NCBI GenBank assembly: GCA_036785705.1
Contig: JAWUZG010000029.1
Coordinates: forward strand, 11,361,501-11,425,500
Length of the DNA: 64,000 nt
Reading direction: 5' to 3'
Source of the DNA: Acanthornis magna
Taxonomy: Eukaryota > Chordata > Aves > Passeriformes > Acanthizidae
Under the pieces are notes generated by a model. It saw nothing but the letters and a program-made list of their open reading frames with translations. It was not told the DNA's origin and made no database searches. Made by a program: the position numbers and the translations under genes. This document shows positions 38,011 to 48,480 of the stretch, piece by piece. The stretch's first letter is position 1; the number at the start of each line of letters is the position of its first letter.

Positions 38011-38250
38011 AGGGCTCGGCTCGGGCTCTGCCTGCCCGCAGGGCGGGGAGGGGGCGGCCGGCTCTGGGGACCGTTCTCCGCAGCTGCTTCCCTTTTGGGC
38101 ACCCCAACCCCGCTCCCCGCCGAGGCCCCGCTGCGGTTCGGGGTGCGCCCTCCTCTCCTCTGAGCCCGGGGGCAGGAAAGGGGGGCAGGCCGCGCGGCCG
38201 GGGATGCTCCCGAGAAGGTCCCTAGGCTATTCGCTTTGCCGAGGCAAGAA

Positions 38251-39150
38251 ACTGCGGAGAGGCGCTTGAAAGGCTGAAATGAAATAGTGCATTTTTCTCG
38301 TCCGTGCGTGTGAGTGTAAATTTTCTATTTTACATTCAAATATTAAAACACCACAGCTTTCAAAGCAGCTGTTTTCGTCGTTGTGTACTTTCTGCTGGGG
38401 ACAGAATGTTCCTTAAAGCTGATCGTGCTTTTGGTTTTCCTGCACCGGATCTCAAATATTATCATGCCGGTGAGATGTACTCGCCCCCACCGACTCCAGG
38501 TGACATCCCTGCTGCATTCCCTTCTCAGCCAAACCAGTGCGTGGGCCGCTGATCGCACAGTTTTCTTCAACTCCGTTTCATCGGCTCTGCCGAAATAGAT
38601 GGTATTGATCAAGCACATAAGACAGAGAAAGTCGGAGCGGGCTGGTGGTGTCAACGACCAGATTATTCCAAGTCAGTGATTTAAGTAAGTTGCTCACCAC
38701 TACTCTTTCACACATATAATGTAAACATACTCGCATAAATAAATAAATATATAAAAGCGGTGCGTTTAATCAAATTCCTTTAAATAAAAATATGACTGAA
38801 ACTATTTATTCGCTAGAACGATTCACAAGAGGACATGCCACTTTGTCTCTGAAGTTCCACGTTCTAAACCTAGACCAGAATCCAAGGACTTTTAGTATGC
38901 CAGGCTTGTGCCAAGAGCCATACATACCCGGTGCCACTCGCGTTCCTGCTGCACTTCCTTAATTAATATGGAGAAACAATTATTCGGGTCACCCTTCACA
39001 GCCAGTGAAGTGGGGAAGACGAAACAGTGCTTTATCGCTTTGAGATGAGTGAGAACCAACTGCAGTTTGCCCTTTTATTACCTAAATTTGCTAATAGATA
39101 GAATATCTATCACAAACGGGACGCGCATATTTAGAAGCGCCTGAAGCTCC
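38251..39150. other. TBX20 proximal upstream region without a gene
   Basis: This AT-rich stretch lies between CpG-rich blocks. No coding pattern is seen. It contains a motif cluster at 38950-39125 listed separately. Confidence 0.6.
38950..39125. promoter_or_regulatory. Candidate proximal cardiac enhancer
   Basis: The stretch contains TTAATTAATATG, an NKX-like TGAAGTGG (39006-39013), a GATA core on minus (39033-39036) and a paired inverted GATAG/CTATC (39097-39101 and 39107-39111). It lies about 1.3-1.5 kb upstream of the ATG. NKX and GATA factors are known partners and regulators in the TBX20 network; function at this site is inferred. Confidence 0.35.
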
Positions 39151-42100
39151 TGGCAGAGGATTTCGGCGTGGCCCACAGTGGTCTGGGGGCCCGGTCTCAC
39201 CTCGGGCATTAGGGGGAGGAGAGGGGCGAAAGGGGAGAGCCCGGCCAGCCCCGCGGCTGGCGAGCCGGGAGGGTCAGCTCACGAAGTATCGCCTCTTGTT
39301 TGACACAGGGAAATCGAGACGAGCGGTACTGCCGACATCAATCTTAAGAAAACAAACAAAAAGCCCCCAGACACTTTGCTACTTCAGCCCGAGGGACATC
39401 CCTCCAACTACGGGTCCGGTTTCCCTGCTGGACAGCCCCGCTTCTGGGACCCGTCCCCGCGTGCGAGGGGCGGCGGGACGGGAGTCCCGAGGTGCCGGCC
39501 CGGAGCGCCCTTGGCCCTACCTGAAAAGCAGGGTCCGGCCTTCTGAAAAGAAAGACAATGGAGGGTACAAACAGCCGGGGTAATTATTCTCTTTACCGTT
39601 TCTCTGGTGGTGAGAGGGATGCCTAAATCTCCTTTGGTTTCCTATCTGTTGTATGCGTCGCGCAAATAAGGATAATAAAACCCACAAGCTCCCGTCAAAG
39701 TAACAGCGAAGATCCCACCAAAGAAAAAACCAAACCAAAACAAAACCCCAAAAAACCCAAACAACCTCTCTTTTCCCCGTGCTTATTTCCGTCCCCCAGC
39801 AGTCAGGCCGTAACATACCTGTCCCTAGCAGGGGCTGCCCCCAGTCCATCGGGGCTGAGGGGAGAGGGGCGGCGGGTGGCGGTGGATATTTCGGTGAGTC
39901 CGTCTGGGAAACACCGGCTCAGCCCCGGCAACTGCGGCAGCTCCGGACCGATTTCTGCTCTCCCTCGCCGCGGGATTTCCAGTCCCGTGGGGCGACCGCT
40001 CATTGCCTTGGGCCGGGGGAGGAGGACTCGGCCGCGGCGTGGGAAAGCGCTCCCGGTGAGCGGGGCACGGCGCGCCCGGGCGCGGAGAGGAGCGGAGCGG
40101 TGGGCAAGGGGGAACCGAGGCCGCGGCGCGGCCGTAGAGCTGGGAGGGGGCTGCCTGTCACCTCCTAGAAGGGGGTTACCCCCTTGGGAGAGGAACTGGC
40201 CTTGGGGACTTGCGGGTCTCTGCTCGTACCTTGGAGGTAAAAAAACCGGAGTGGAAAGAAATCAAGAGCTTCGTTTTATTTTATTTTAAACGGGTCCGTC
40301 CACGCGGGATGGTTTTTCTTTTGCTTGGTTAAGCCATGCAATTTTTCGCTCTATCCCACGAGAATCTGTATTTTTGTAGGTTTTGTTTCCCTCGCTCCGC
40401 CTCCGATAAGGAAATGAGCCTTGTCTAGACGTCCAGAGCACCCCCTCCTTCCCCGTGGGCAGGGAATGGGTCTCGATTGCGGCCGCCTAATCCTCGCTAC
40501 GGCTCCCTCCCCCGCCGGGGCCGAACTGGGGAGGCACAGGGATCAGGCAACCCGAGTGCGGAAAGGTTGAGAGCCCAGCTTCCCTGGGCTGCTTTGCCGT
40601 CCCTGACCACGGCCCTCTACGGTGACGGGGCGGCTTCCAGACATCAGGGGCTGGCGGGGGAACACACCACTACCCCAACGCTCTTGATGCCTCTCTGTTT
40701 TCCCAACCAAGTATATGTATTTAATGACGTCTGTGCGCTCTTCCCGAGGGATGCGAAGTGGAGCAGCCAGTCCCCGCTGCACCCAGGCACAGAGAGTCTG
40801 TCACCACTATACCGAACCCCTCCCGAGAGCAGAGTTACCAACCCTGCTGCTCCCCAGCAGGGCAGTTGCCTCGTTTGAACCCGTTTCAATTAAATCCTTC
40901 GTTATTGTTTATGCATATAAAGAACACGCAATCTACACTGCAGCTTGTTTTCAATCTACCAAATCCATGTGTTTGTCGCTGGTGTCAGCCTGCTGTGGCA
41001 GAGCCATTTCATTAGGCTTCACTATTATTCACTAGTACTTCACAAAGTACTTTTTTCCCACCTTCCTTTGCCTAAAAACTCCTTATTCTCTTGCGCACCA
41101 GCAAAAAGCAGCGAGAAGTAATCGCTGCACACCTCGTCGCGCTCTTTCGATTCCCAGCTTTAGCCAGGATTAGGTCTTAGCTTCGCCGTCAAGTTTCAAA
41201 CACGGAGCTTGCAGCTCCCTTCCAAAATGTCCCTCTGATCCCTAAAAAGCCAAGGAGAAAACCCGACCCGTGAAAACCATGAACACCATTTCTTCCCGGC
41301 CCTTTCCTCACCTAGACATAATCACGACGGGAACGACGCACGAGGGACAGAATACCCGCAGAAAGCCTTCGGGCAGCCTAGGGTCCAGTGGGATGGTTTC
41401 AGGTGCGCTTTCACTTGGATGACAAGAGCTCCGACCCTGCGCGTTTCTGCGCGGCCGCGCAGGCCCGCGGGCGGGCGGGGTGTGCGGAGAGGGGCGCAGA
41501 GCGGGCGGGGAGCCGCGCTCAGGTTTTAAGCGACTCTTTCGCGCAGTGATGAGGGGCCGCTCCCCTTTTACTTTTTTTAATTCTCGCCAAAGCCCCCACG
41601 CCGCACGCTTCCCTCCGGAGAGACAAACCTGAAGGCACCCCGGCTGCGGCACCCGTGGGGCTGCGCCCCGGAAACGGGCCCGGCATAGAGCCGAGCTGAC
41701 ACCCGCTCTTCTCCCACCTGTCTCTTGGGATAACCTGACATTTGCATCCCATCCCTCCTCCTCCGTTACTTCCCCCTCTCCCCTCCGGATCCGTCGCCTG
41801 TGCGGAGGACAAGGACCACTATTCCCTTTAATTAGGAGCCTACGGGAGCGGGGTGCCGCTGCCGAGACCCTCCCTGCCGCCGTCCCACCCTGACCGCTGC
41901 TGGCCCGGTGCTGCCCGGAGTCTGTGTCTGTCCGCCCCGCCCGCACCCCCTCTCCAAGGTAACTACCGCACTGCTTTGGGCTTGAGCTTACTCCTGCCTC
42001 GGGAGGGAAGAGTTAAAATCTTTTGCTCTTTCTTATTTTTCACCCTTGTAGATGAAAACAGCTTGCCCAGTGTGAAGAATGGTGTTTATTTAGAATTTAT

Positions 42101-42440
42101 TTCGAATTCTCGCTCAGGGTCTCAAGCTCGCCCTTTCGTGCCTTGCGAGCGCACCGCTACTTTACAAAGCGATGGCTACAGCGCTTCCCGGCTCCGGCTC
42201 GGGCTCTGCACCTCTGCAGCCTCACGCGATTATCAGCCCTGCTTTCAGGAGCTTTTTTCTCCTCTGCTACACATAATTATATTGCCCTGTCCGCCGGATT
42301 CCTCCTCTCTTTGCGCTCCCCGATTTGGGAGCAGCCCCCGCTCCCAGCCCTCTTGCTGCGGCAGGGACGTCGCTCCCCCGCCGCCGCTCCACGCTCTCCT
42401 CTTCACGGAAAGAGCCGCGCCAGCAAGGCAGAAGCCCAGG
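39150..42440. promoter_or_regulatory. Cluster of CpG-rich blocks upstream of TBX20
   Basis: CpG-rich segments at about 39170-40250, 40380-40680 and 41140-41960 alternate with AT-richer DNA. Open frames here (for example 41308-41946 minus and 41853-42587 plus) have only GC-driven Arg/Pro/Ser/Gly composition and no recognisable domain. Such clusters are common around developmental transcription factor genes. An unannotated divergent noncoding transcript is possible. Confidence 0.5.
40880..41050. promoter_or_regulatory. Candidate conserved noncoding element
   Basis: An AT-rich, information-dense stretch lies inside the CpG cluster, with TTTCAATTAAAT, TTGTTTATGCATATAAAG (forkhead/POU-like) and TTCATTAGGC motifs. 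Conservation is inferred from texture only. Confidence 0.25.
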
Positions 42441-42459
42441 TACCCGCGATCCAATTTCA

Positions 42460-42720
42460 CAACAAAAACATCTCAATGTCACCTACAGCGAGAAGGTGGC
42501 TTATTGGAGCAAAATGCGAGGCATTTTAAACCCATTAGGCATCTCCCAGATGCAAATCCAATGGTGGAAAGAGAAAGGCTCTATTAAGACCCGAGGGCTG
42601 ACAATTAGATTATAGTCCAATTGCCAGCGGATAATGTGCTAAAAGCTTTCCCATTTAGTGTAACTCCTCGCTGAAAATTATTCACACTTTGCAGGCTGCC
42701 GCGCTCCTGAACGGGAGACG
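42460..42720. promoter_or_regulatory. Candidate conserved noncoding element
   Basis: The stretch follows the CpG cluster and holds several homeodomain-type cores (ACAATTAGATTATAG, CCAATTG, CATTTAGTG) and TGAAAATTATTCAC. It is neither simple sequence nor a recognised repeat. Confidence 0.25.
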
Positions 42721-45700
42721 TCTTTGTCCGCGGAGAGCGCGAACAGCCGGGCATAACTCAACACAGACACACGGACACACGGACAGATGCACACGCAGGA
42801 GGTCTCCGAGCCAGGAGGATCATTAAACACGTCCTTCCTGATTCAGAGCCGTGTAGTAAATCTGTTTGTGGTACAAGCTTACGAGTGCATGCACAGCCGC
42901 TACGAAGGCGCCAGGGTAAGGGCATCCATAGGCATTCAGGCACCTATTCCAACGAGCTGCATTGTGTGTGTATAGCATTGACTTGGAAGACCGTCTAGTT
43001 CTCTTAAACATCGTCCCGTCAGCTGGACACAATTAGACTTTAATGTCCCTTCATGTGCAGAAAATACACTACTTTCCGTATAAACCTAAAGTTTACATTT
43101 AACGACAGTGATGACGTTTTTATTAAAAATAAATATCCGAGTTTGGGTACTCCACAAATTATTTTTTGTTTTGGTTTAAAACCGTCACTGAAAGCTGATG
43201 AAATTTTCACTAAGGGCTTGAACTCGTAACACTCTGCAGTTATAATTTGAAGCACCACCAGAGCAGTACACGACTTCGGATGTGATAATGTAATTCCAAA
43301 ATCACAAAATCTTTGTGAGGGGGTTTGCAGCCACTGATGCCTCGCCTGCCCCTCGGGGCGTGGGGACTGTAAGCCTCCCTCTCTGCGGTGGGGACAGGCT
43401 CTTGCACCCCCGGGAAGGCGCTGCTCCACAGCGGCCAGCCAGCATCACATCCTGCCCCAGGGGAGTCTGCCCTGAACCGGAGCAGGGTGGACGGCAAGGT
43501 TGGGCTCCCCATGGCGGCATGGGGTAGGCAAAGGCAGCAGGGCCTTCCTGACTATTCGTTGAGGGAACCTCTGCCACCTTTTATGTCACACGTACCATAA
43601 ATTGCGAGCCTTTTTGGTTTTTTAAAGGTTTATACATACAAATAACTAATGCACAAGTTTGTCTTGCTCGGCTTTCCCAACATCACTTAATTGAAAACTA
43701 AAGCAAAACGAGTCATTCCCCCCCAACAACCAGAACTGCCAGGACCTATGCAATGCACACCAGGCTTGAAGTGACCGAGCACCAGCTTTGGAGTTTGGGC
43801 TTTAAATCAGTAATCAGAAATGGTATGAAAAGCCACATCTTTAACACTCTATATAACCATTTTATGCTCAACTTCAAACCAGAGTCCTTAGGAGCCCTTC
43901 CACCTGTTTTGCAGAGATAGAGGAAATATGCATTAACTTGCAGAATTAAGCGACAGGATGGCATGTTAGAGAGAGGATAAGTTCAGAAAAGCTCCTTCAC
44001 AGGTCTTAAAAAAGATAACAGAGAACACAAAATTGTCTGCCCAACTTCTTCATTGAAGAGAACTACATTTCAATGGTTTGCAGAAGAATCTGTTTCTCTG
44101 GTTTCTTTACACAAAAAACATTTTAAATTTCTCTACTCACAAAGCATTTCAGAACACTTCAAAATTTTATATATCATAAAATGTGACTTGCTTACTTGGG
44201 AGATGAGAATATTTTTCAAGATGAACAAAATGTGCTTGTGTGTACACTTATCTATACACATACATACATCTGCAGTACCATACCCTTAAACTTGCCCAGT
44301 GGTGCTTTTCTTAGTTGCCTTCCGTGAAACAATACAAGCAACCCATGATCTGCCACAGCACAAGATTTACTGTAAGCTGAAACCACTGCTTTGGACCAAA
44401 ATTTTAGTGGAAAAGAAGACTTCTTTATTTCAGTACTCATTTTAAAGATGCAAAAATTTATGTCAGTGGTATGGAAGCAGTTTGCTGGAGCATCTGAAAA
44501 ATCTCTTCTGGTTCCTGACTTTTGAAGTCTCACTGGAGTTAAGATATCCTGACAGGTATATGTATGTCTGTCTATTTATCTGTCCTAGAGATTGGACTGA
44601 GCTTCTTCTTGACTTTCACCTTGATGATGGAAGTCGATATGCAGTTCCTGGCAGACAGCAAGAACGTGATGGCTCCCTCTCCTCTGATGAGGTACAGTGG
44701 TCCACCCAAAATTTTGGGCTTAGAGTTTTCAGGAAAGCAATCACTCACATTGTTTATTGAAGTATATTGGTTGAAGTAAACTTCTGGCTTTTGTGTGACT
44801 TGATTATGCAGTTGGACTGCTTGGAAAATGTATTCATTAATCAAGGTCCTGAAACAATAAAGGTTTCTTATTTTTTTCCTGTATCTTTGACAGATATTTT
44901 AAATGAACTTCTTTTCATTTTCTTTCAGAACTTTTTGACGTTTTCCTCATTTTGTATTTAATTTTAATTGAAAAATAATAAAACGGCACTTCTGAGCTTT
45001 ATTAAGCAAGTGGGATTTAAATAGGTGATTTCTTTGCTATTTGTTGGAAATTATCTGTTTAAGAAATATTAATAAACAATAAACTGACAACTTAGAAGTA
45101 TTTAGAACAATTTCAGCTAAATAAAAAAAGTCTCAAGGAGCATTCTTTAGTTAAAAAAAGTCATCAGACTTTATACAGCATAAAGATGATCATGTGTATA
45201 TTTATGAGAAAGGGCAAACTTTTCCCTCTACTTTTGCAGCCCTTGGATTGGTAGGAGAACTTCAGAGTTGCCTGTAATGGTGATATGAAAATAGGAATAG
45301 TGGGAAGTGCTGGGAAGAATAGAAACCTCAACAACTAAGAAAAGAAGTTTCTGGCAAATGTTAAAACTTTTTTTTTTTTTTTTAAATAGACGAATATGGA
45401 TTTGCGTCTCCGGTTTGAGATATCTTGGGTGTTACTTACTTCATCTAGATTTATAGTTCCTTGAAATTTTTTTGTTGTGCCCAAAGTTCTGTCCCAAAAT
45501 AACCAAAGCTAAGAACCTAAAATTAGAGACTGCCTTTGAAACTGCTGATCTCTGCATATTTTCCCTCTGTGAACATACAGCAGTAGAATACGCCCAAAGA
45601 CAACGAGTGAAGGCAATGAGTTTTGCTTTGAGGGCTAGCAGTAGAAAGCATTAGAAGAAGGCTATCAGCCATTTCCCAAAAATTTCAGGAGTGATGTTTC

Positions 45701-47479
45701 TCCATTTTTGCTCAGTGATGTATCTGTAATTTGTGTCCACCTCTCCTGGTATGTGTAAAGAGAAATGGTAGTTAAAGAAGAAAAAAGAAAAAAAAAAAGG
45801 TAGAAAACAAGGAGGAATAAGGTGAACATAGATCAAAGAAGGTTTCATTTCTGGCCTAGTGATCTTGGAAAGTGAGAAGAAGCGCTGTGGTTTACAACTC
45901 TCCCAGCTCATGCTGAGAAGCTCGTAACAGAGCATGTGATACGGTCTGGGAGCAGCATTGCTGTCACTGAAGAGCTGCTCCAGCAGCCTTCTGCTGCCTG
46001 AAGCCTCACAGCCACGATCACAGAAACCCAGCGGATGCAGATAGGGTCCTGCTGCCAGACCCATCAGGCACCACAAATGGAGCCTGCCAGATATTTCTGG
46101 CTTATTTCTACACTGTAAGGATGGAGGGAGAAGCATTCCCACACCGTGGCATGGTGAAAGGCATTGCTTTTGCTTATTTTAACAATATGGGGAACAGGAC
46201 TGGGGGGTGTTCTGGCATAAAAAGGATTTTTTTTTAAGCCTGCAATTTCAAAAGCATTCGGGATTAGGGCTTGAAAAACTTTTTTCAGTACCCATAACAT
46301 ACCACTGATTTATCTGGCAACAGCTAAGCTTGCAGAGGGAAACTAAGCTTGTTTGAAATAATGTGGTCGTAAATAATACTGGGGGAAAACAGTTCACGAG
46401 TTTGTGTAACTCCCAGCATACTTTGCTGGAAGGCTGACACCGAAAGGGTTTTCATTTCAGCAGTGTGAAGACAACCCTACGAGGTAAGCACTTCCTGCCC
46501 TGCCTTCACAGGTTTAGGGGAGAAGCCAGCTTGCTTCCATTAGTTATATCAAAGTGAGGAAACCAATCAACCTGGAATTCGCACCATAAAAAGTGGCTAC
46601 AAGCCAAGTAGGTTGTCATCAGCTTTCAGGTGATCAGATGTGAAATTACGGCCCCTTTAAAGTTAACAGTTCATTTAGCATGGATCAGAGAAGAGCTTGA
46701 ACCAATATTTCAGTTCAGCTTTACCAGGAATTTTTGGCTGGTTTTGGAGTTTAACTTATTGTTGTGCACAGTACAGTATTCACGGTTGATCTAAAAGCCT
46801 TCACCAATAATGATTGCAGTAATGAAAACACAAATCAATTAGGCTTCTGGGTGACATAGAAACTAGCACTGCCCTATGACAGACATGAGATTATAGCAGT
46901 TCATAATTAATATAAATGAGTGCGTAGTTTTTGCTAATGAAGAATACTTATGGTCTTGTAGTGTTCAAATTTGGCAGTTTAAAATATAGCTAGACAAGAA
47001 TAAGTAACGTGTTAACCTCAAGCATTCTTGCAGGATACAAAGCTGGGCTGTGTTTTTTGAGATACAGGAAAAGTTTACAAAATTTGACAGAATTGTTACT
47101 GCTGTTACTATGAAACACAAATGAAACTCAAGGAATAGAATAATACCGTGCTGTTTGTGTTGAGGAAATAACCAATAAATACAATCATAAATATAGTTTA
47201 TGAGTGGGCATAAGTCATGTACATTGGATATCTCAGGGATAAAAACAATGGGAAGTAAAAAAGTGTGAGAACAGCTCCTCTCCAAAAAAGAAGAGATAAC
47301 ACTTAATATCTATCATGCATCTTTTCTTTTCTTTTTTTTTCCATAGCAGAAAAATCGCCTTTCCTGGGTTTTTATTTAGGTGATCTTTGGTTACACAAGG
47401 ATGGAACAACATTTGTGTTCCAGTGTGCTCTTTTGGCTCAGCATTAGGGATGTAAGTGGGGAGCTTTTAGAAAATGTAC
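42721..47479. other. Intergenic region without recognised gene
   Basis: This is mostly AT-rich DNA with a GC-richer patch at 43320-43520. Overlapping open frames at 44482-44779 and the 163-codon frame at 45651-46142 (minus) show no recognisable family. A T run lies at 45369-45384. Possible regulatory stretches at 46440-46700 are listed separately. Confidence 0.5.
46440..46700. promoter_or_regulatory. Candidate distal cardiac enhancer
   Basis: The stretch combines a GATA core on minus (46547-46550), AAGTGG (46591-46596, NKX-like), AGGTGA (46628-46633, T-box or nuclear-receptor half-site) and CCTTTAAAGT, one base from a CArG box. It lies about 9 kb upstream of the TBX20 ATG. The role is inferred. 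Confidence 0.28.
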
Positions 47480-48480
47480 AGAATCACTTAGATTGGAAAA
47501 GACCTCCAAAATCATTGAGCCCAGCCTGTGACTGATCACCACCCTGTCAACTAAACTGTGTCCCATGTCCAGTCATTTCTTAAACACTTTCAGGGATGGT
47601 GACTCCACTACCTCATGGCAGTCCATTCCAGTGCTTGACAAAGCCTTCCATGAAAAAATTCCTCCTGATGCCCAAACTGAACCTCCTCTAGTGCTTTGAG
47701 GCTATGTCCTCTTGTCCTGTCACTGGCTGCCTGAGAGAAGAGACTGACCCCCACCTTGCTACAACCTCCTTTCAGGCATTGTAGACAGTGATAAAGTCAC
47801 CCCTGGGTCTCCACTTGTTTCATATGATTTCCTTTCTTTAGGCTCTTCACCAGCTTTGTTGCCTTCTCTGGACATACCCCAGACCTCAATGTCTTTCTTG
47901 CAGTGAGGGGCCCAAAACTGGATGCAGAACTTGAGGTGTGGCCTCACCAGTGTCAAGCAGAGAGGGAAAATCTCTTCTCTGGTCCTGCTGGTCACACTGT
48001 TTTTTATACAAGTCAGGATAACTGGGCACACTCTCGGCTCCTGTTCACCCGTCTGTCAATCAGCACCCCCTGTTCCTTGTCTGTCAGGCAGCTTTTCGGC
48101 CACTCCTGCCCAGGTCTGGAGTGCTGCATGGGGTTGCTGTGACCCAGCACTTTGCATTATTGAGCCTCACACCATTGGCCTCAGCCCATTGATCCAGTCT
48201 GTTTAGATCCCTTGGCAGAACCTTCCTACCCTCCAGCAGATCAACACTCCTGCCCAGCTTAGCATTGTCTGTGAACTTAGTGAGGGTGCACTCAATCCCC
48301 TTGTCCAGATCATCAATAAAGGTATTTAACAGGACTAGCCCCAATACTGAGCCTTAGGGAATCCCACTCATGACTGCCAGGGAGAAGAGATTCCTCTTGT
48401 GCCAGGCAACCATCAGTGGAAAAGACAGCTCACTCCTCCTCCATTCACCACTGCCCTGACTCTGCCTGCTAGGAGAGACT
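47480..48480 (-). mobile_element. CR1 LINE, long degenerate copy with reverse transcriptase remnant
   Basis: The plus strand begins with the reverse of the CR1 3' end (AGAATCACTTAGATTGGAAA) and continues through the CR1 3' UTR into the end of ORF2. On the minus strand 48344-48084 still reads ...[19 protein letters not shown], then a [20 protein letters not shown] segment, matching the CR1 reverse transcriptase around its catalytic box. The usual FADD is FTDN here, so the enzyme is dead. The outer edge near 48480 is approximate. Confidence 0.88.

Larger units (their letters stand above)
37330..38250 (-). promoter_or_regulatory. TBX20 promoter CpG island and 5' UTR
   Basis: GC- and CpG-rich sequence spans exon 1 and about 620 bp upstream. 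Upstream of the ATG are an inverted CCAAT box (37794-37798 on plus), a GATA core on the minus strand (37781-37784) and a weak TTAAGG element (37757-37762). There is no clear TATA box, as is usual for CpG-island promoters. The transcription start cannot be placed exactly. Confidence 0.65.

Noticed and set aside
37322..38269. 315-codon plus-strand open frame over the TBX20 promoter
   Set aside because: Composition is Gly/Arg/Ser from CpG and purine repeats, it is antisense to exon 1, and it has no domain.
41308..41946. 212-codon minus-strand open frame in upstream CpG block
   Set aside because: Arg/Pro/Ser/Gly-rich, no recognisable motif; long open frames are expected in GC-rich DNA poor in stop codons.
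41853..42587. 244-codon plus-strand open frame
   Set aside because: No family resemblance, composition changes abruptly where GC content changes, overlaps other frames.
44482..44779. Overlapping plus-strand frames that might be a conserved exon
   Set aside because: Two frames are open over the same bases and neither resembles a known protein; no clear flanking splice pattern.
45651..46142. 163-codon minus-strand open frame
   Set aside because: No recognisable domain, low-complexity Phe run from an A-rich tract, no promoter or splice support.
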